Shown piece after piece: positions 43,126-52,978 of a DNA stretch of 64,000 nucleotides. A program made the position numbers and the translations under genes. The notes under the pieces are model-generated. The model did no database searches, was not told the DNA's origin, and saw nothing but the letters and a program-made list of their open reading frames with translations. How positions within the stretch are numbered: the first letter of the stretch is position 1; every line of letters starts with the position of its first letter. The DNA comes from Pedobacter schmidteae (GTDB lineage Bacteria > Bacteroidota > Bacteroidia > Sphingobacteriales > Sphingobacteriaceae), in contig NZ_LS999839.1 in the NCBI RefSeq assembly GCF_900564155.1, positions 1,609,097 to 1,673,096 of the forward strand, read 5' to 3'.

Positions 43126-46100
43126 TTAAAATCTAACATTTAAACCAAAGGAAAGCGTGCCCTGATTGGAAAGAAGTTCTCTTGCTCCTGTAGGGGCATA
43201 ATGATATTCGGGGTCGATGCCATATTTATTGGCCTTCCACAGCATCACATTAGACACCTGCGCACGCAGGGTTACCTGCTCAACAGCTATCTTTTTTAGA
43301 AAAGCAGCATTAAGCTGATAACTCAATGTCGCGTCGCGCATTTTTAAATAGGCCGCGCTTACCACATTCGCATCGGCCAACGTATAATAAGTAACATCCC
43401 TGCGGGCCTGACTTAACGATGCATTGGACAGGTATGAAGGTATATTGGTTGTGGCTTCATCGCCAGCCACTCTCCAGCGACGGGTAAATTCGGAATTTAC
43501 ATTTCCAGAGGTAAAGTCGGCCATTGGTTTCTGGGTAAGCCGATCAGTGTAAAACTGGTTCACGTCCCTGCGCATTACATTACCAAAATTGAATACGGTA
43601 TTTACACTTAGTGCCCAGGCTTTGTATTTAAAAACATTGGACAGGCCGCCATTCCATACCGGTTGGTAGGTGCCCATGTATTTCAGGTCCTGTGGTTTGG
43701 TTATTTTCGGGGTTTTTGTCACCGATCCATCGGCCAGTCTAACCAATGGATCGCCCAGGTTATCCAATCCTACATATTGGTAGGCAAACACCGCAAATGC
43801 CGGGTACCCTTCCACAAAGTTCTGATTGATCAATCCACTTCCCGTAGTAATGGCTGTAAATGGGTTAAATTTAGTTACCTGGTTTTTGTTGTAGGAAATA
43901 TTCAACGCAGTGCTCCAGCTAAAATCATCTTGTTGGATGTTCAGGGACCTTAATGAAAGTTCTACTCCTTTGTTTTGCATATCGCCAACGTTTCCAACAA
44001 TGGTGCTATAGCCGGTAAACCCATTGGTAGGCATGCTGCCAATCAGGTTGTCGGTATTTTTTCTATATAAATCTATTGAACCCTGCAACCGGTTATTGAG
44101 CATACTAAAGTCCAGCCCAAGGTTGATGTTGCTGGTTCTTTCCCAGCTCAGGTGTGGGTTGGATGCGGTATTGATAAATGCCCCTGTGCCTCCCGGAAAA
44201 AACGGGCTTGGCTGAACACCAATAACGTCATAGGATGCAGCTGTCCCCGGACTTGGCGAATTACCTGTAATACCGTAAGTTGCCCTTAGCGCTAGCTGAT
44301 CCAGCCAATCTGCTCCTTTCATAAATTCCTCGGCCCCAAGCTCCCATTTACCGCCAATGCTATATACGGGACGGTTTTGTGCAGCTTTGTCCAGACCAAA
44401 CAGATTACTGCGGTCAAATCTGATACTGGCATTTAGTGAATATCTTTTGCTGTAAGTATAACCCACATTAGAATAATAAGAGGTAAACCTGGTTTGCAAT
44501 TGCTCTTGTCTGAATGAATCGTCGCTTAAAATGCTGTTTGAAGAGCCGTTGGCCCATACGGGATCGTCCAATCCGGCATTTCCAAGCGTGGCATAGTCAA
44601 CCGGTCCGTAGGTTTGCAGCAAGGTATTGTAACCTCTTACTTTGCTTCCATTGATCATCGTAAATTGCTCCTGGGCTTCCTGGCCGGCAAGCAAAGTAAG
44701 CTGATGCTCGCTGTTGTTCCACTCTAAATCGTAAACCAGCTGATTTCTGACGGTCCAGTTTTTCTGGCTGAGGTGGTCTACCGCATAAGTACCGCCATTG
44801 GAAGGTAGGTAATAAACGGGTGTGGTAGCCGTGTTGGGTGCAACAGTAAAATGTACCAGCTCGCTTCTTACGCCATAACTTTTGAGGTCGTTGTACACTT
44901 CGGCCCGGTTTGCCCCTCGCATATAACTGTAAGTCCCTTCAAATCGCAGGCCTTTAATTACTTTTACGCCAAGCGAGAGAATGTTGCGGCTAAATATGTC
45001 ATTTTTACTGGTGGTGTTGTAGTTGTACTCATCAAGCGGATTGTAATCCAGGCTGATGCGGGCCAGATTTTGATAGTCTATTCTCGTTTCGTCGCTCAGC
45101 TGCTGCATATAAGGCATCGACAGGTTGCGGCCGGTATGATCTTTAAACAGCTGATAAGGTAAAAAGCGGTTGTCTACGTCAATGGTTTGTTTTGACGAGC
45201 TCACATTATTGGACAGGTCTGTAATCAGGCTTAATTTTACACGTTCGCCAAAGCGGAAGTCCTGCCTGCCGTTGATTTTAAAAACGCGGTTCGCCTCGCC
45301 CGGTCTGTTGCTTTTGATGTCGGTAAAAGCTCCCGAGACATAAAAGGTATACTTATCGCTTCCGCCCGAAACCGATAGGGTATGGTTCATCAGCATCGCC
45401 GGTCGGTACCATAGATCTTTGATCTGGCTGGTGTTGTTTAACCCGGCCAGGCTGTCCAGGCTACTTCTGGCCTGGGTACCGGAAATGAGGTTTCTGTACC
45501 TGTTGTATAAAATTCTTTCGTGTGGAGGAACGCCGTAGTAATAGGTGGGGTAGGAGGAAACTGCAGCCCATGGATACACCACCGGGTCAAAAACCTCCTC
45601 GGCAGCCTGAATAAATTCCTTACTGTTTAGTGTAGGAATATAGCTAAAGTCGGGCCGGCCCTGAAGGTTAACATAGCTGTCATATTGTATTTTTACTTTG
45701 TCGCCAGCCACTCCTTTTTTGGTGGCAATGATGATGACCCCGTTTGACGCCCGGGCACCCCATATCGAAGCTGCCGTTGCATCGCGTAATACGGTAATGT
45801 CATCTACATCCTGTGGGTTCACCATCGACACATCATCCAATGGAATTCCATCAACCACATACAGAGGGTTTCTGTTGGTGAGGAGGCGGCCTCCGGTTTT
45901 GGAAAAGCCCAAAGTAGAAAGCCCGCGGACAAGCAGCGGGTTATCGCTGGCAGAAGGGGCATTGTTGACGGTAAGTCCCGGTACCAGTCCGTCCAGTCGC
46001 TGCAGGATATTGGTACTTCCACTACGGTTTCTTAAAATATCAATATCTGGTTTGGCAAAGGACCCGGCCGACCTTTCTTTAGATAAAGTCTGATAACCTG

Positions 46101-46776
46101 TATTTACCATAACCTGTACCTCGTCCAGCTCGGCAGCATCAATTTCGAGATAGATATCCGGATTGCTCTTGATTTTGTTTGCAGCGATATACCTGTTTTT
46201 GTAGCCTACAAAACTGACCTGGATAACTGCGTTTTCATCTACATTGGTTAATGTAAATTCGCCTTTGTCATTGGTAGTTACCACCCGGTTGCCTCCCTGT
46301 ACACTTACCGAAGCGCCGTATAAAGGCTTTGCTTTTTCGTCCAGTATCCTGCCTTTCAAATCTATGTTTTTGATCAGGTTTAACATCAGCTCCCTGGCTT
46401 TATCCAGGTAGGAGCTTTGTTTTCTGCTCACCAATACTGCTTTATCCTGAACCGAATAACTGAGCGGCTGATTGGCAAATATTTTGGCCAAAACCACTTG
46501 CACATCTTCATTCTTTACCGCAATGTTTATCGGAGTGGCGGTATTCAGCAATTCAATATCCACCAGGAAATTAAAGCCACACTGCTTGTTGATCTTCTCG
46601 AAAACGCTCAATAAACTTGCATTTTTTTCATGAAGCGTTATTTTCTGGGCAAATGTTGCTGCACTAACTTGCGTTAAAAAAGCAATCATAAGCACAATTA
46701 AGATTTTCATAATCCTCAGAAATTGTATGACATAGGCTTTTTGCCTACACCATAATCTTGTGTAAATTTTATACAT
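43126..46776 (-). CDS. SusC/RagA-family TonB-linked outer-membrane transporter with STN domain
   Basis: 1216 residues from ATG 46776, the usual MYKIYTR-type start (the frame is open upstream). Order: signal segment, STN/secretin-like N-terminal domain that couples to FecR (HEKNASLLSVFEKINKQCGF, about 65-120), CarboxypepD_reg-like domain (KGRILDEKAKPLYGASVSVQ), TonB plug (NPLYVVDGIPLDDVSMVN, ASNGVIIIATKKG) and beta barrel to the final LSFGLNVRF. The STN domain with the upstream sigma and FecR genes points to trans-envelope signalling. No carbohydrase is linked, so the substrate is unknown. Confidence 0.92.
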   Translation of the reverse strand: MYKIYTRLWCRQKAYVIQFLRIMKILIVLMIAFLTQVSAATFAQKITLHEKNASLLSVFEKINKQCGFNFLVDIELLNTATPINIAVKNEDVQVVLAKIFANQPLSYSVQDKAVLVSRKQSSYLDKARELMLNLIKNIDLKGRILDEKAKPLYGASVSVQGGNRVVTTNDKGEFTLTNVDENAVIQVSFVGYKNRYIAANKIKSNPDIYLEIDAAELDEVQVMVNTGYQTLSKERSAGSFAKPDIDILRNRSGSTNILQRLDGLVPGLTVNNAPSASDNPLLVRGLSTLGFSKTGGRLLTNRNPLYVVDGIPLDDVSMVNPQDVDDITVLRDATAASIWGARASNGVIIIATKKGVAGDKVKIQYDSYVNLQGRPDFSYIPTLNSKEFIQAAEEVFDPVVYPWAAVSSYPTYYYGVPPHERILYNRYRNLISGTQARSSLDSLAGLNNTSQIKDLWYRPAMLMNHTLSVSGGSDKYTFYVSGAFTDIKSNRPGEANRVFKINGRQDFRFGERVKLSLITDLSNNVSSSKQTIDVDNRFLPYQLFKDHTGRNLSMPYMQQLSDETRIDYQNLARISLDYNPLDEYNYNTTSKNDIFSRNILSLGVKVIKGLRFEGTYSYMRGANRAEVYNDLKSYGVRSELVHFTVAPNTATTPVYYLPSNGGTYAVDHLSQKNWTVRNQLVYDLEWNNSEHQLTLLAGQEAQEQFTMINGSKVRGYNTLLQTYGPVDYATLGNAGLDDPVWANGSSNSILSDDSFRQEQLQTRFTSYYSNVGYTYSKRYSLNASIRFDRSNLFGLDKAAQNRPVYSIGGKWELGAEEFMKGADWLDQLALRATYGITGNSPSPGTAASYDVIGVQPSPFFPGGTGAFINTASNPHLSWERTSNINLGLDFSMLNNRLQGSIDLYRKNTDNLIGSMPTNGFTGYSTIVGNVGDMQNKGVELSLRSLNIQQDDFSWSTALNISYNKNQVTKFNPFTAITTGSGLINQNFVEGYPAFAVFAYQYVGLDNLGDPLVRLADGSVTKTPKITKPQDLKYMGTYQPVWNGGLSNVFKYKAWALSVNTVFNFGNVMRRDVNQFYTDRLTQKPMADFTSGNVNSEFTRRWRVAGDEATTNIPSYLSNASLSQARRDVTYYTLADANVVSAAYLKMRDATLSYQLNAAFLKKIAVEQVTLRAQVSNVMLWKANKYGIDPEYHYAPTGARELLSNQGTLSFGLNVRF

Positions 46777-46915
46777 TTGGTTGTAGTTTTTTTTAGTTGA
46801 CTGTTTCACGCAGCGCCTAAGTAAAATGAACATTGATCAGAGGTGTTTCCAGCACTTCTGATCTTCTTTTACCAGGTTCTTATTTCAATAGGATGATGTA
46901 GGTCAGATGTAGCAA

Positions 46916-48073
46916 TTAATTCATCACAAATACCTTCCTCCCTTCTATTTGAAATTTTACTTTGCCCGTACTTTCTATCAACTCCAATACGTTGGATAGC
47001 TTTGTGCTTCTTTTGATGATACCCGACATGATCATTTTCGGTTTTTTTCCCTGATACACAAATTCAACATCGTACCAATAAGCCAACCGGTATAAAATGG
47101 TTTCCAACGGTTCTTCCTTAAAGTAGAAATTGCCATTTTTCCATGCCGTTGCCACCTCAACATCAACCGGCAGTATTAAAAATTCTCTTGTCGCCACAGC
47201 TTGTTCACCTGGTTTCAATACCACTTTCTTTTCCGGGTTTTGTAAGGGGGTAATTTGCACCGAACCTTCTAATAAAGTGGTTTTTACGTTTGCTTCATAA
47301 GCGTAACTGCTTACATTGAAATGGGTGCCCAATACCTCAATTTCCTGCCCTCTGCTTTCTACGACAAAAGGATGCGCTTTGTCTTTGGCGATTTCGAAAT
47401 AGGCCTCACCCTCAAGCTTTACGCTGCGTTTCCCGTGCCTGTTTAAGCCCGCCGCATAAGTTAAACTTGATGCCGCATTTAACCACACCAATGACCCGTC
47501 GGGTAAACGAAGTTTATAGGTTTCGCCTTTGGCGGTCGATAGGGTATTCATTTCATTGCGCTCTCTCTTGCCCTGATCTTGTTGAAGCAGTTCATAAATC
47601 AGTTGCCCATCGGGCGATTTACGGATGGCCACTCCGGCTTCTCTGGCCAGTTCGCCACTGCTTACATCGGTCAGTTTGATCCGTTCACCATTGCTCAGCA
47701 TCAAAGTCGCCCCTTGTTTTCCGGGGGCAACATCATTTACGCCGGCCTGTAGCGTATGACCATCCTTTTTCTGCTGATTAAAATAAAAGAAAGCTGCAGC
47801 AACAACCAGCAGAACAGCTGCCGCGGAAGCTACTTTTGGCCATATGCTTCTCCTGCGATTAATTTGAGGCTCGCCCAGTTGCAGGCGTTCTTTAAGGGCG
47901 CTCCACATCTCGGCATCTACTTCAGTCAATAGTTCAACGGAATGTAATGGTTTTCCTTCCTCGTTCCAGCGTAGGTACCGGCTTTCCAGCATGGCCTGTT
48001 CCTGTTCGCTAGCTTGCCCATTGCGGTATCTGATCAGTAGTTCCCGAAATTCTTTTTCCGTCATCATTTGCAT
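46916..48073 (-). CDS. FecR-family anti-sigma factor
   Basis: 385 residues: cytoplasmic anti-sigma N-terminal part with coil (TEKEFRELLIRYRNGQASEQ), a single membrane helix at about 76-94 (VASAAAVLLVVAAAFFYF), and a periplasmic FecR domain (LPDGSLVWLNAASSLTYA, EGEAYFEIAKDKAHPFVVES, VLGTHFNVSSYAYE) with a DUF4974-type C terminus. It senses the STN domain of SusC and controls the sigma factor encoded upstream. It lies between the sigma and SusC genes. Confidence 0.92.
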   Translation of the reverse strand: MQMMTEKEFRELLIRYRNGQASEQEQAMLESRYLRWNEEGKPLHSVELLTEVDAEMWSALKERLQLGEPQINRRRSIWPKVASAAAVLLVVAAAFFYFNQQKKDGHTLQAGVNDVAPGKQGATLMLSNGERIKLTDVSSGELAREAGVAIRKSPDGQLIYELLQQDQGKRERNEMNTLSTAKGETYKLRLPDGSLVWLNAASSLTYAAGLNRHGKRSVKLEGEAYFEIAKDKAHPFVVESRGQEIEVLGTHFNVSSYAYEANVKTTLLEGSVQITPLQNPEKKVVLKPGEQAVATREFLILPVDVEVATAWKNGNFYFKEEPLETILYRLAYWYDVEFVYQGKKPKMIMSGIIKRSTKLSNVLELIESTGKVKFQIEGRKVFVMN

Positions 48074-48152
48074 AAAAATGGCTTATAATGGTAAGACGAT
48101 CTTAAACCGGAAATCGGGGGGATGAAATGTAAAAAAAATAACCGATTGTTTT

Positions 48153-48737
48153 TTATAGTCGGTTTTGCATCATTAAAGCACAGATTAAAATCAGGCCAAT
48201 GCGTGGTTTTAGGATCTTGATGGCCTTTTTCATATAATCGGCAGCGGTAGATTCGGTAATGTTTAAACGCTTGGCTACCTCTTTGTTAGATAGATTTTCC
48301 AATCGGCGAAGTTCAAATACTTCACGTATTCGTGGCGACAAGGCTTCAATTTCGGCGGCAATCATGGCGGCAAACTGTCGTTCGCGAATCAAATGATCTG
48401 CATATTCCTCCCCATTGGCGTCGGGCGCAAAAAAAGTCTCCATATATCCACTGATGACTTTCTTGTGTTTGATCAGATCAAAAATCTTATTCCTTACCGC
48501 CGTATATAGGTATCCGGCAAGATTTGCCGTTACATCCAGTTCTTCCCGTTTTTCCCAAAGTTTTGCCAGAACATCCTGCACTACATCTTTAGCCTCATCC
48601 TTGTCTCTTAGTTTATTGTCGGCATGAATAAACAATAAGGTGCTATAACGGTTGTAGATTTCTGCAAAAGCCGACGGTTTTCCTTCCCGAAGGAGAACAA
48701 AAAGTTCCTGATCATTATATGCCGCCCCGGTTGTCAT
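48153..48737 (-). CDS. ECF RNA polymerase sigma factor of the SusCD operon
   Basis: 194 residues with region 2 (FAEIYNRYSTLLFIHADNKL, then DVVQDVLAKLWEKREELD) and a region 4 HTH (LENLSNKEVAKRLNITESTA, about 144-163). The C terminus has a hydrophobic end (IGLILICALMMQ) common in Bacteroidota Bacteroides-type ECF factors. It should direct transcription of its operon when FecR is relieved. An upstream 290-bp gap is shared with the divergent lipoprotein gene; a TAnnTTTG element was not obvious. Confidence 0.9.
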   Translation of the reverse strand: MTTGAAYNDQELFVLLREGKPSAFAEIYNRYSTLLFIHADNKLRDKDEAKDVVQDVLAKLWEKREELDVTANLAGYLYTAVRNKIFDLIKHKKVISGYMETFFAPDANGEEYADHLIRERQFAAMIAAEIEALSPRIREVFELRRLENLSNKEVAKRLNITESTAADYMKKAIKILKPRIGLILICALMMQNRL

Positions 48738-49027
48738 TGAATTGGATTCTTAGATAAACTTAACCATTATTTCCACCAATAATAAATAATTCTGTTTGAA
48801 CTCCGCAATTCTGCCGGAACAAAGTATGCATTTCTACATAACGGTCACCTTCCTTTTGCCCCTACCTTGGCTTCATGATCACACTACAATTTTCGGGTGA
48901 GATCAATTGACCCTTTCCGGACGGCGTTAGCCGGGAGGGGTTGCTGCACAGAATAAAATAAAAAGGGGTAACATTTCTCAATCCCTGTTGATATCCCTAT
49001 AAATAATCACCTTAAACTGTAAATATC

Positions 49028-50821
49028 ATGAAAAACATATTTCTACTTTCTACCCTAACGTTACTCTTACTGTGGTTTACGGGTTGTAAAAAAAATAACC
49101 CTGGCGGGCCACTGCCTTCCGTAACCGATCCTGTAATTTCAGCAACTGATTTTGCCAAAAACTTTGGAAATCCCGTTTCCAGAGACTTTATTGTGCAGGT
49201 TATAGATATAGCGAATAATCCGATTTCCGGTGCTGCGGTTAAAATTGGCACAGTTACTGCCCAAACCAATGCAAATGGAGTTGCTGTAGTTAAAAATGCA
49301 GGTGTTTATGAGCTTTTTGCTTATCTTACTGCTCAAAAGGCTGGATTTATTGACGGCTCACGGGCATTAGTGCCATCAATGGGCGCCAATACCATTAAAA
49401 TAATGATGTTGCCCAACAATGTCACTGCTATTGTAAACTCAGGTGTAAGCAGTAATGTAAGTTTGCCTAATGGAACTAAAGTCACGTTCGACGGTAATTT
49501 TAAAACCGAGGCCGGTGCAGTTTATAATGGAGCCGTAAGTGTAATAGTAAATGCATTAGAAGCTTCGGATGCTTATCTGTTTAACAAAATGCCTGGTATG
49601 TTATATGCGCAGAATGCTGGTGGAGATGTCCGTTTATTGGAAACTTATGGCATGTTGAATGTGGAGTTAAGGGGGAGTGCAGGGCAGAAACTACAGATTG
49701 CCAACAAAGCACTGATAGAAATGAACATTACTGCAGCTCAACTAAGTGCCGCACCTGCAAGCATTCCACTTTGGCATTTTGACGAAGTACTTGGATACTG
49801 GAAAGAGGAAGGCATAGCAAGCAAAGTAGGGAATAAGTACGTTGGGCAGGTGGCCCATTTCAGTTGGTGGAATTTTGATGTGCCGTTAACTCCCGCTGTG
49901 CATCTCCAGGTAAAATTGGTGGATGCAACTAACCACCCGCTGGCTAATGTCAAGACCATGTTGTTTAGAAATGGTGGTGCTTATGCTTCCTATGCTGCTT
50001 ATACCGAAGTTAATGGTACGATAACCGGAGCGGTACCCCAAAATGAAGCGCTAATATTAAAGGTTTATGATGTTTGTGGTAACCTGATTCATACCCAAAG
50101 TGTAGGTCCTTTTACGGCTAGTATCAATATTTTGCCTGATGTTGTTTTAAATTTGCCGACAGTTCAATACAGTACCTTAACAGGGGTACTAAAAAAATGT
50201 AACAATACCGACGTTACCAACGGCTATCTGGCTATTAAACAGGGACCGCAAACTTATTTTGTCCTCGTTAACAATGGCACTTTTAACTTTCAAATGGTAA
50301 TGTGTGGTATCAATTCTATTACAGTTTTAGGAGAGGACTTAGAAAACAACCAAAATACAGGTACATTAAGCTATAGTTTAACTTCGCCAACAACCAATAT
50401 TGGCAATATTTCAGCTTGCAGTTCCAGTGCAGAGTCTATAACTTATACAGTAGATGGTGGCGCCGTTAAAACCATTTCAACAAATATTGTGGCTTCTGTA
50501 ACGGCGGGTTCCTTCGCTATTTCTGCGTCTACATCCGGTCAGTTGAATGGGTTAGATATCAATGGAAACAGTATCACTCCGGGGACATATAGTACGGCAT
50601 CCGGATTTCAAATCAATGGTAATGGGCTAAGTAATAACATTAATCCTGTGTTTAATACATTTAATATCAGCTACAACTTAACGAATGTTGGTGCAGTTGG
50701 GCAATACATTGATGTGAATTTTAGCGGTACATATAATGAAATTGTCATGACCGAGATGGGGCAGGGATATCATCTTTCGCATACAATATCGGGTACGGCA
50801 CACGTCATCAGAGACAATTAA
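49028..50821 (+). CDS. Large secreted lipoprotein with carboxypeptidase-regulatory-like domain
   Basis: 597 residues. Signal peptide with lipobox at Cys20 (LLWFTGCKKNN), an N-terminal CarboxypepD_reg-type Ig fold (IVQVIDIANNPISGAAVKI, TNANGVAVVKN), then a conserved block with ASIPLWHFDEVLGYWKEEG and VGQVAHFSWWNFDVPLTP. That block resembles a domain of eukaryotic CILP/FAM171 proteins and many Bacteroidota lipoproteins. The C-terminal third is Ser/Asn/Gly-rich beta sheet. Surface exposure is likely. Role unknown. It is followed by DUF1800 and TonB-receptor genes, probably as one transcript. Confidence 0.7.
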   Translation: MKNIFLLSTLTLLLLWFTGCKKNNPGGPLPSVTDPVISATDFAKNFGNPVSRDFIVQVIDIANNPISGAAVKIGTVTAQTNANGVAVVKNAGVYELFAYLTAQKAGFIDGSRALVPSMGANTIKIMMLPNNVTAIVNSGVSSNVSLPNGTKVTFDGNFKTEAGAVYNGAVSVIVNALEASDAYLFNKMPGMLYAQNAGGDVRLLETYGMLNVELRGSAGQKLQIANKALIEMNITAAQLSAAPASIPLWHFDEVLGYWKEEGIASKVGNKYVGQVAHFSWWNFDVPLTPAVHLQVKLVDATNHPLANVKTMLFRNGGAYASYAAYTEVNGTITGAVPQNEALILKVYDVCGNLIHTQSVGPFTASINILPDVVLNLPTVQYSTLTGVLKKCNNTDVTNGYLAIKQGPQTYFVLVNNGTFNFQMVMCGINSITVLGEDLENNQNTGTLSYSLTSPTTNIGNISACSSSAESITYTVDGGAVKTISTNIVASVTAGSFAISASTSGQLNGLDINGNSITPGTYSTASGFQINGNGLSNNINPVFNTFNISYNLTNVGAVGQYIDVNFSGTYNEIVMTEMGQGYHLSHTISGTAHVIRDN

Positions 50822-50909
50822 AAGGTTTGATGAACCCGGACTTCGCCATGGTTTGGATATCGAATAAACAATTTCAGTGCCCAGACGTTATATCTAAAAG
50901 TATACTGCT

Positions 50910-52832
50910 ATGAGAACACCTGTTAAAGTTGCGTGCTGGGTTGTATCGCTGTTGATGGTAACGGTATTGTTAGCTGCTTTCCAATACGAAACCCAGGTAA
51001 AACCTGCTTTCCCTTATAAACATGCAGGGTTAAACGAACGTCAGGCTGCTGCACATCTTTTAAGTCGTTTTACTTTTGGCGCAACACCGGGACAAATTGA
51101 CGAGGTGGTAGCCATAGGGCTTGAAAACTGGTTTAACAAACAATTGGCAGCGGATTTGCCTGATGATGCGCTGCAAACCAGATTGAGCAGTTATGATGCC
51201 ATTCAGTTGAGCAATACCGAGGTGCTGAGCAAGTACCCGCCGGGCTTTGTAGTCTTGCAAATGGCCCTAAAAGACAGTGTGATCAGCAAAGACTCTGTTG
51301 GAAAGGCCGTAGATAAAAAAGCCTACAACGAGCAGATTCAGAATTATATGGCCAGCAAGGGACTTAAATCTGATCAGGATCTGTACAAACAATTTATTTC
51401 ACAACATATTTTAAGAGCCGCCTATACGAAGAATCAGTTGAGGGAAGTGTTGTCGGATTTCTGGTTCAACCATTTTAATGTCTCTTTTACAAAAGGGGAG
51501 TGCGCACAATTTATTCCCGCTTATGAAAGGGATGTCATCCGGCCAAATGCACTGGGGAAATTTAATCAGCTGCTCGTCGCTTCGGCCAAATCTCCCGCTA
51601 TGTTGTATTTTCTGGACAATTTCACCAGTCAGGGGGCTGCGGCGCCGGCAAGTCAGCCGGCAATGGGAATGATGATGACGGCCGAAAGCCCGCAAAAAAG
51701 CAAACCTGCCGTGCCAGCTAAAAATGTCCCGGGATTGAACGAAAACTATGCCCGCGAGGTAATGGAACTACATACGCTGGGCGTGGATGGGGGCTACACA
51801 CAGTCGGACGTAACACAGGCCGCCCGCATTTTAACCGGCTGGACCATTTATCCAATCAGTAGTACGGGATATGGCAGTGCCATGAAAGGACTGGTGGCTA
51901 AAATTGGTGAAAGTAACCTGGCCGCCAAAGGTTTTGTACGCGAAGGAGACTTTTTATTCACCCCCAACAGGCACGATAAAGGTGAAAAGCTGGTGCTGGG
52001 GAAACATTTTGCCGCCAATGGGGGGTATCAGGAGGGGATGGAATTGTTGGAAATGTTGGCCCACCATCCTTCTACGGCCAGCTTTATTTGTAAAAAACTG
52101 GCGGTCCGATTTGTAAGCGATGACCCGCCCGCCAGCTTGATCCGGAAGATGGTCAAGACATTTAGTTCACAGGACGGAGATATCCGGCAGGTACTGCTTA
52201 CCATGGTCAATTCGCGGGAGTTTTGGGATGTAAAGGCCTTGGGCCAAAAAACAAAATCGCCCTTTGAACTGGCCATTAGCAGCATACGGGCCCTAAATGC
52301 CGATATTCAGCAGCCCTATCAGCTGTTTAGCTGGATGTCGAAAATGGGACAACGGATTTACTATTATCAGGCACCTACAGGTTTCCCCGACAGGGGCCAA
52401 TACTGGATCAACACCGGTGCTTTGCTTACCAGGATGAACTTTGGCTTGGCACTCAGTTCGGGACGCATTCCCGGAGTTGTAGTAAAACTGGCCGATTTGA
52501 GTGTGCAAAGGGGAAAGGAAAATGCTGCCACTGCATTGAGCACCTATAGTAAACTGATGATTCCCGAACGGAACCTGGACCAGACCTATAAACAGCTTAT
52601 CCCATTGCTGCAGGTACCTGATGTGGTGGCAAAAGCAAAACCCGAATCTCCTAAATCTGTAGCTATACCTCCGCCAGTAGTTGTAGCTAATAAGTTTTCG
52701 GGTATGGATGCGGTATCGGGTGCAGAAGAGCTGACCGAGAAAAAGAAAGAAGTTTCGCCCCCCGTTAACAGCAATGTACTGGCCCAGGTGGTTGGCATCA
52801 TTATCGGATCACCTGAATTTCAGCGGAGATAA
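50910..52832 (+). CDS. DUF1800 family protein
   Basis: 640 residues with an N-terminal hydrophobic signal (VACWVVSLLMVTVLLAAF) and the DUF1800 core beginning RQAAAHLLSRFTFGATPGQI. The central motifs LREVLSDFWFNHFNVSF, NENYAREVMELHTLGVDGGY and TQAARILTGWTIY are classic. The family is exported in Bacteroidota and often adjoins a DUF1501 protein, which is missing here. Function not established. A second gene of the lipoprotein-receptor cluster. Confidence 0.88.
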   Translation: MRTPVKVACWVVSLLMVTVLLAAFQYETQVKPAFPYKHAGLNERQAAAHLLSRFTFGATPGQIDEVVAIGLENWFNKQLAADLPDDALQTRLSSYDAIQLSNTEVLSKYPPGFVVLQMALKDSVISKDSVGKAVDKKAYNEQIQNYMASKGLKSDQDLYKQFISQHILRAAYTKNQLREVLSDFWFNHFNVSFTKGECAQFIPAYERDVIRPNALGKFNQLLVASAKSPAMLYFLDNFTSQGAAAPASQPAMGMMMTAESPQKSKPAVPAKNVPGLNENYAREVMELHTLGVDGGYTQSDVTQAARILTGWTIYPISSTGYGSAMKGLVAKIGESNLAAKGFVREGDFLFTPNRHDKGEKLVLGKHFAANGGYQEGMELLEMLAHHPSTASFICKKLAVRFVSDDPPASLIRKMVKTFSSQDGDIRQVLLTMVNSREFWDVKALGQKTKSPFELAISSIRALNADIQQPYQLFSWMSKMGQRIYYYQAPTGFPDRGQYWINTGALLTRMNFGLALSSGRIPGVVVKLADLSVQRGKENAATALSTYSKLMIPERNLDQTYKQLIPLLQVPDVVAKAKPESPKSVAIPPPVVVANKFSGMDAVSGAEELTEKKKEVSPPVNSNVLAQVVGIIIGSPEFQRR

Positions 52833-52978
52833 TTCGGTGTGCTTAACTGCCATCAAAATTAGTTGAGAAGTATTGTTTTAGCAGTTTTTATAAAGAATTT
52901 CTGGAATCTTTTACACGGAATTGTTACCTTCAAAAAAAATAGAACCTTTCCGCACGCTCAGATTTTGCCTAAACTTTT

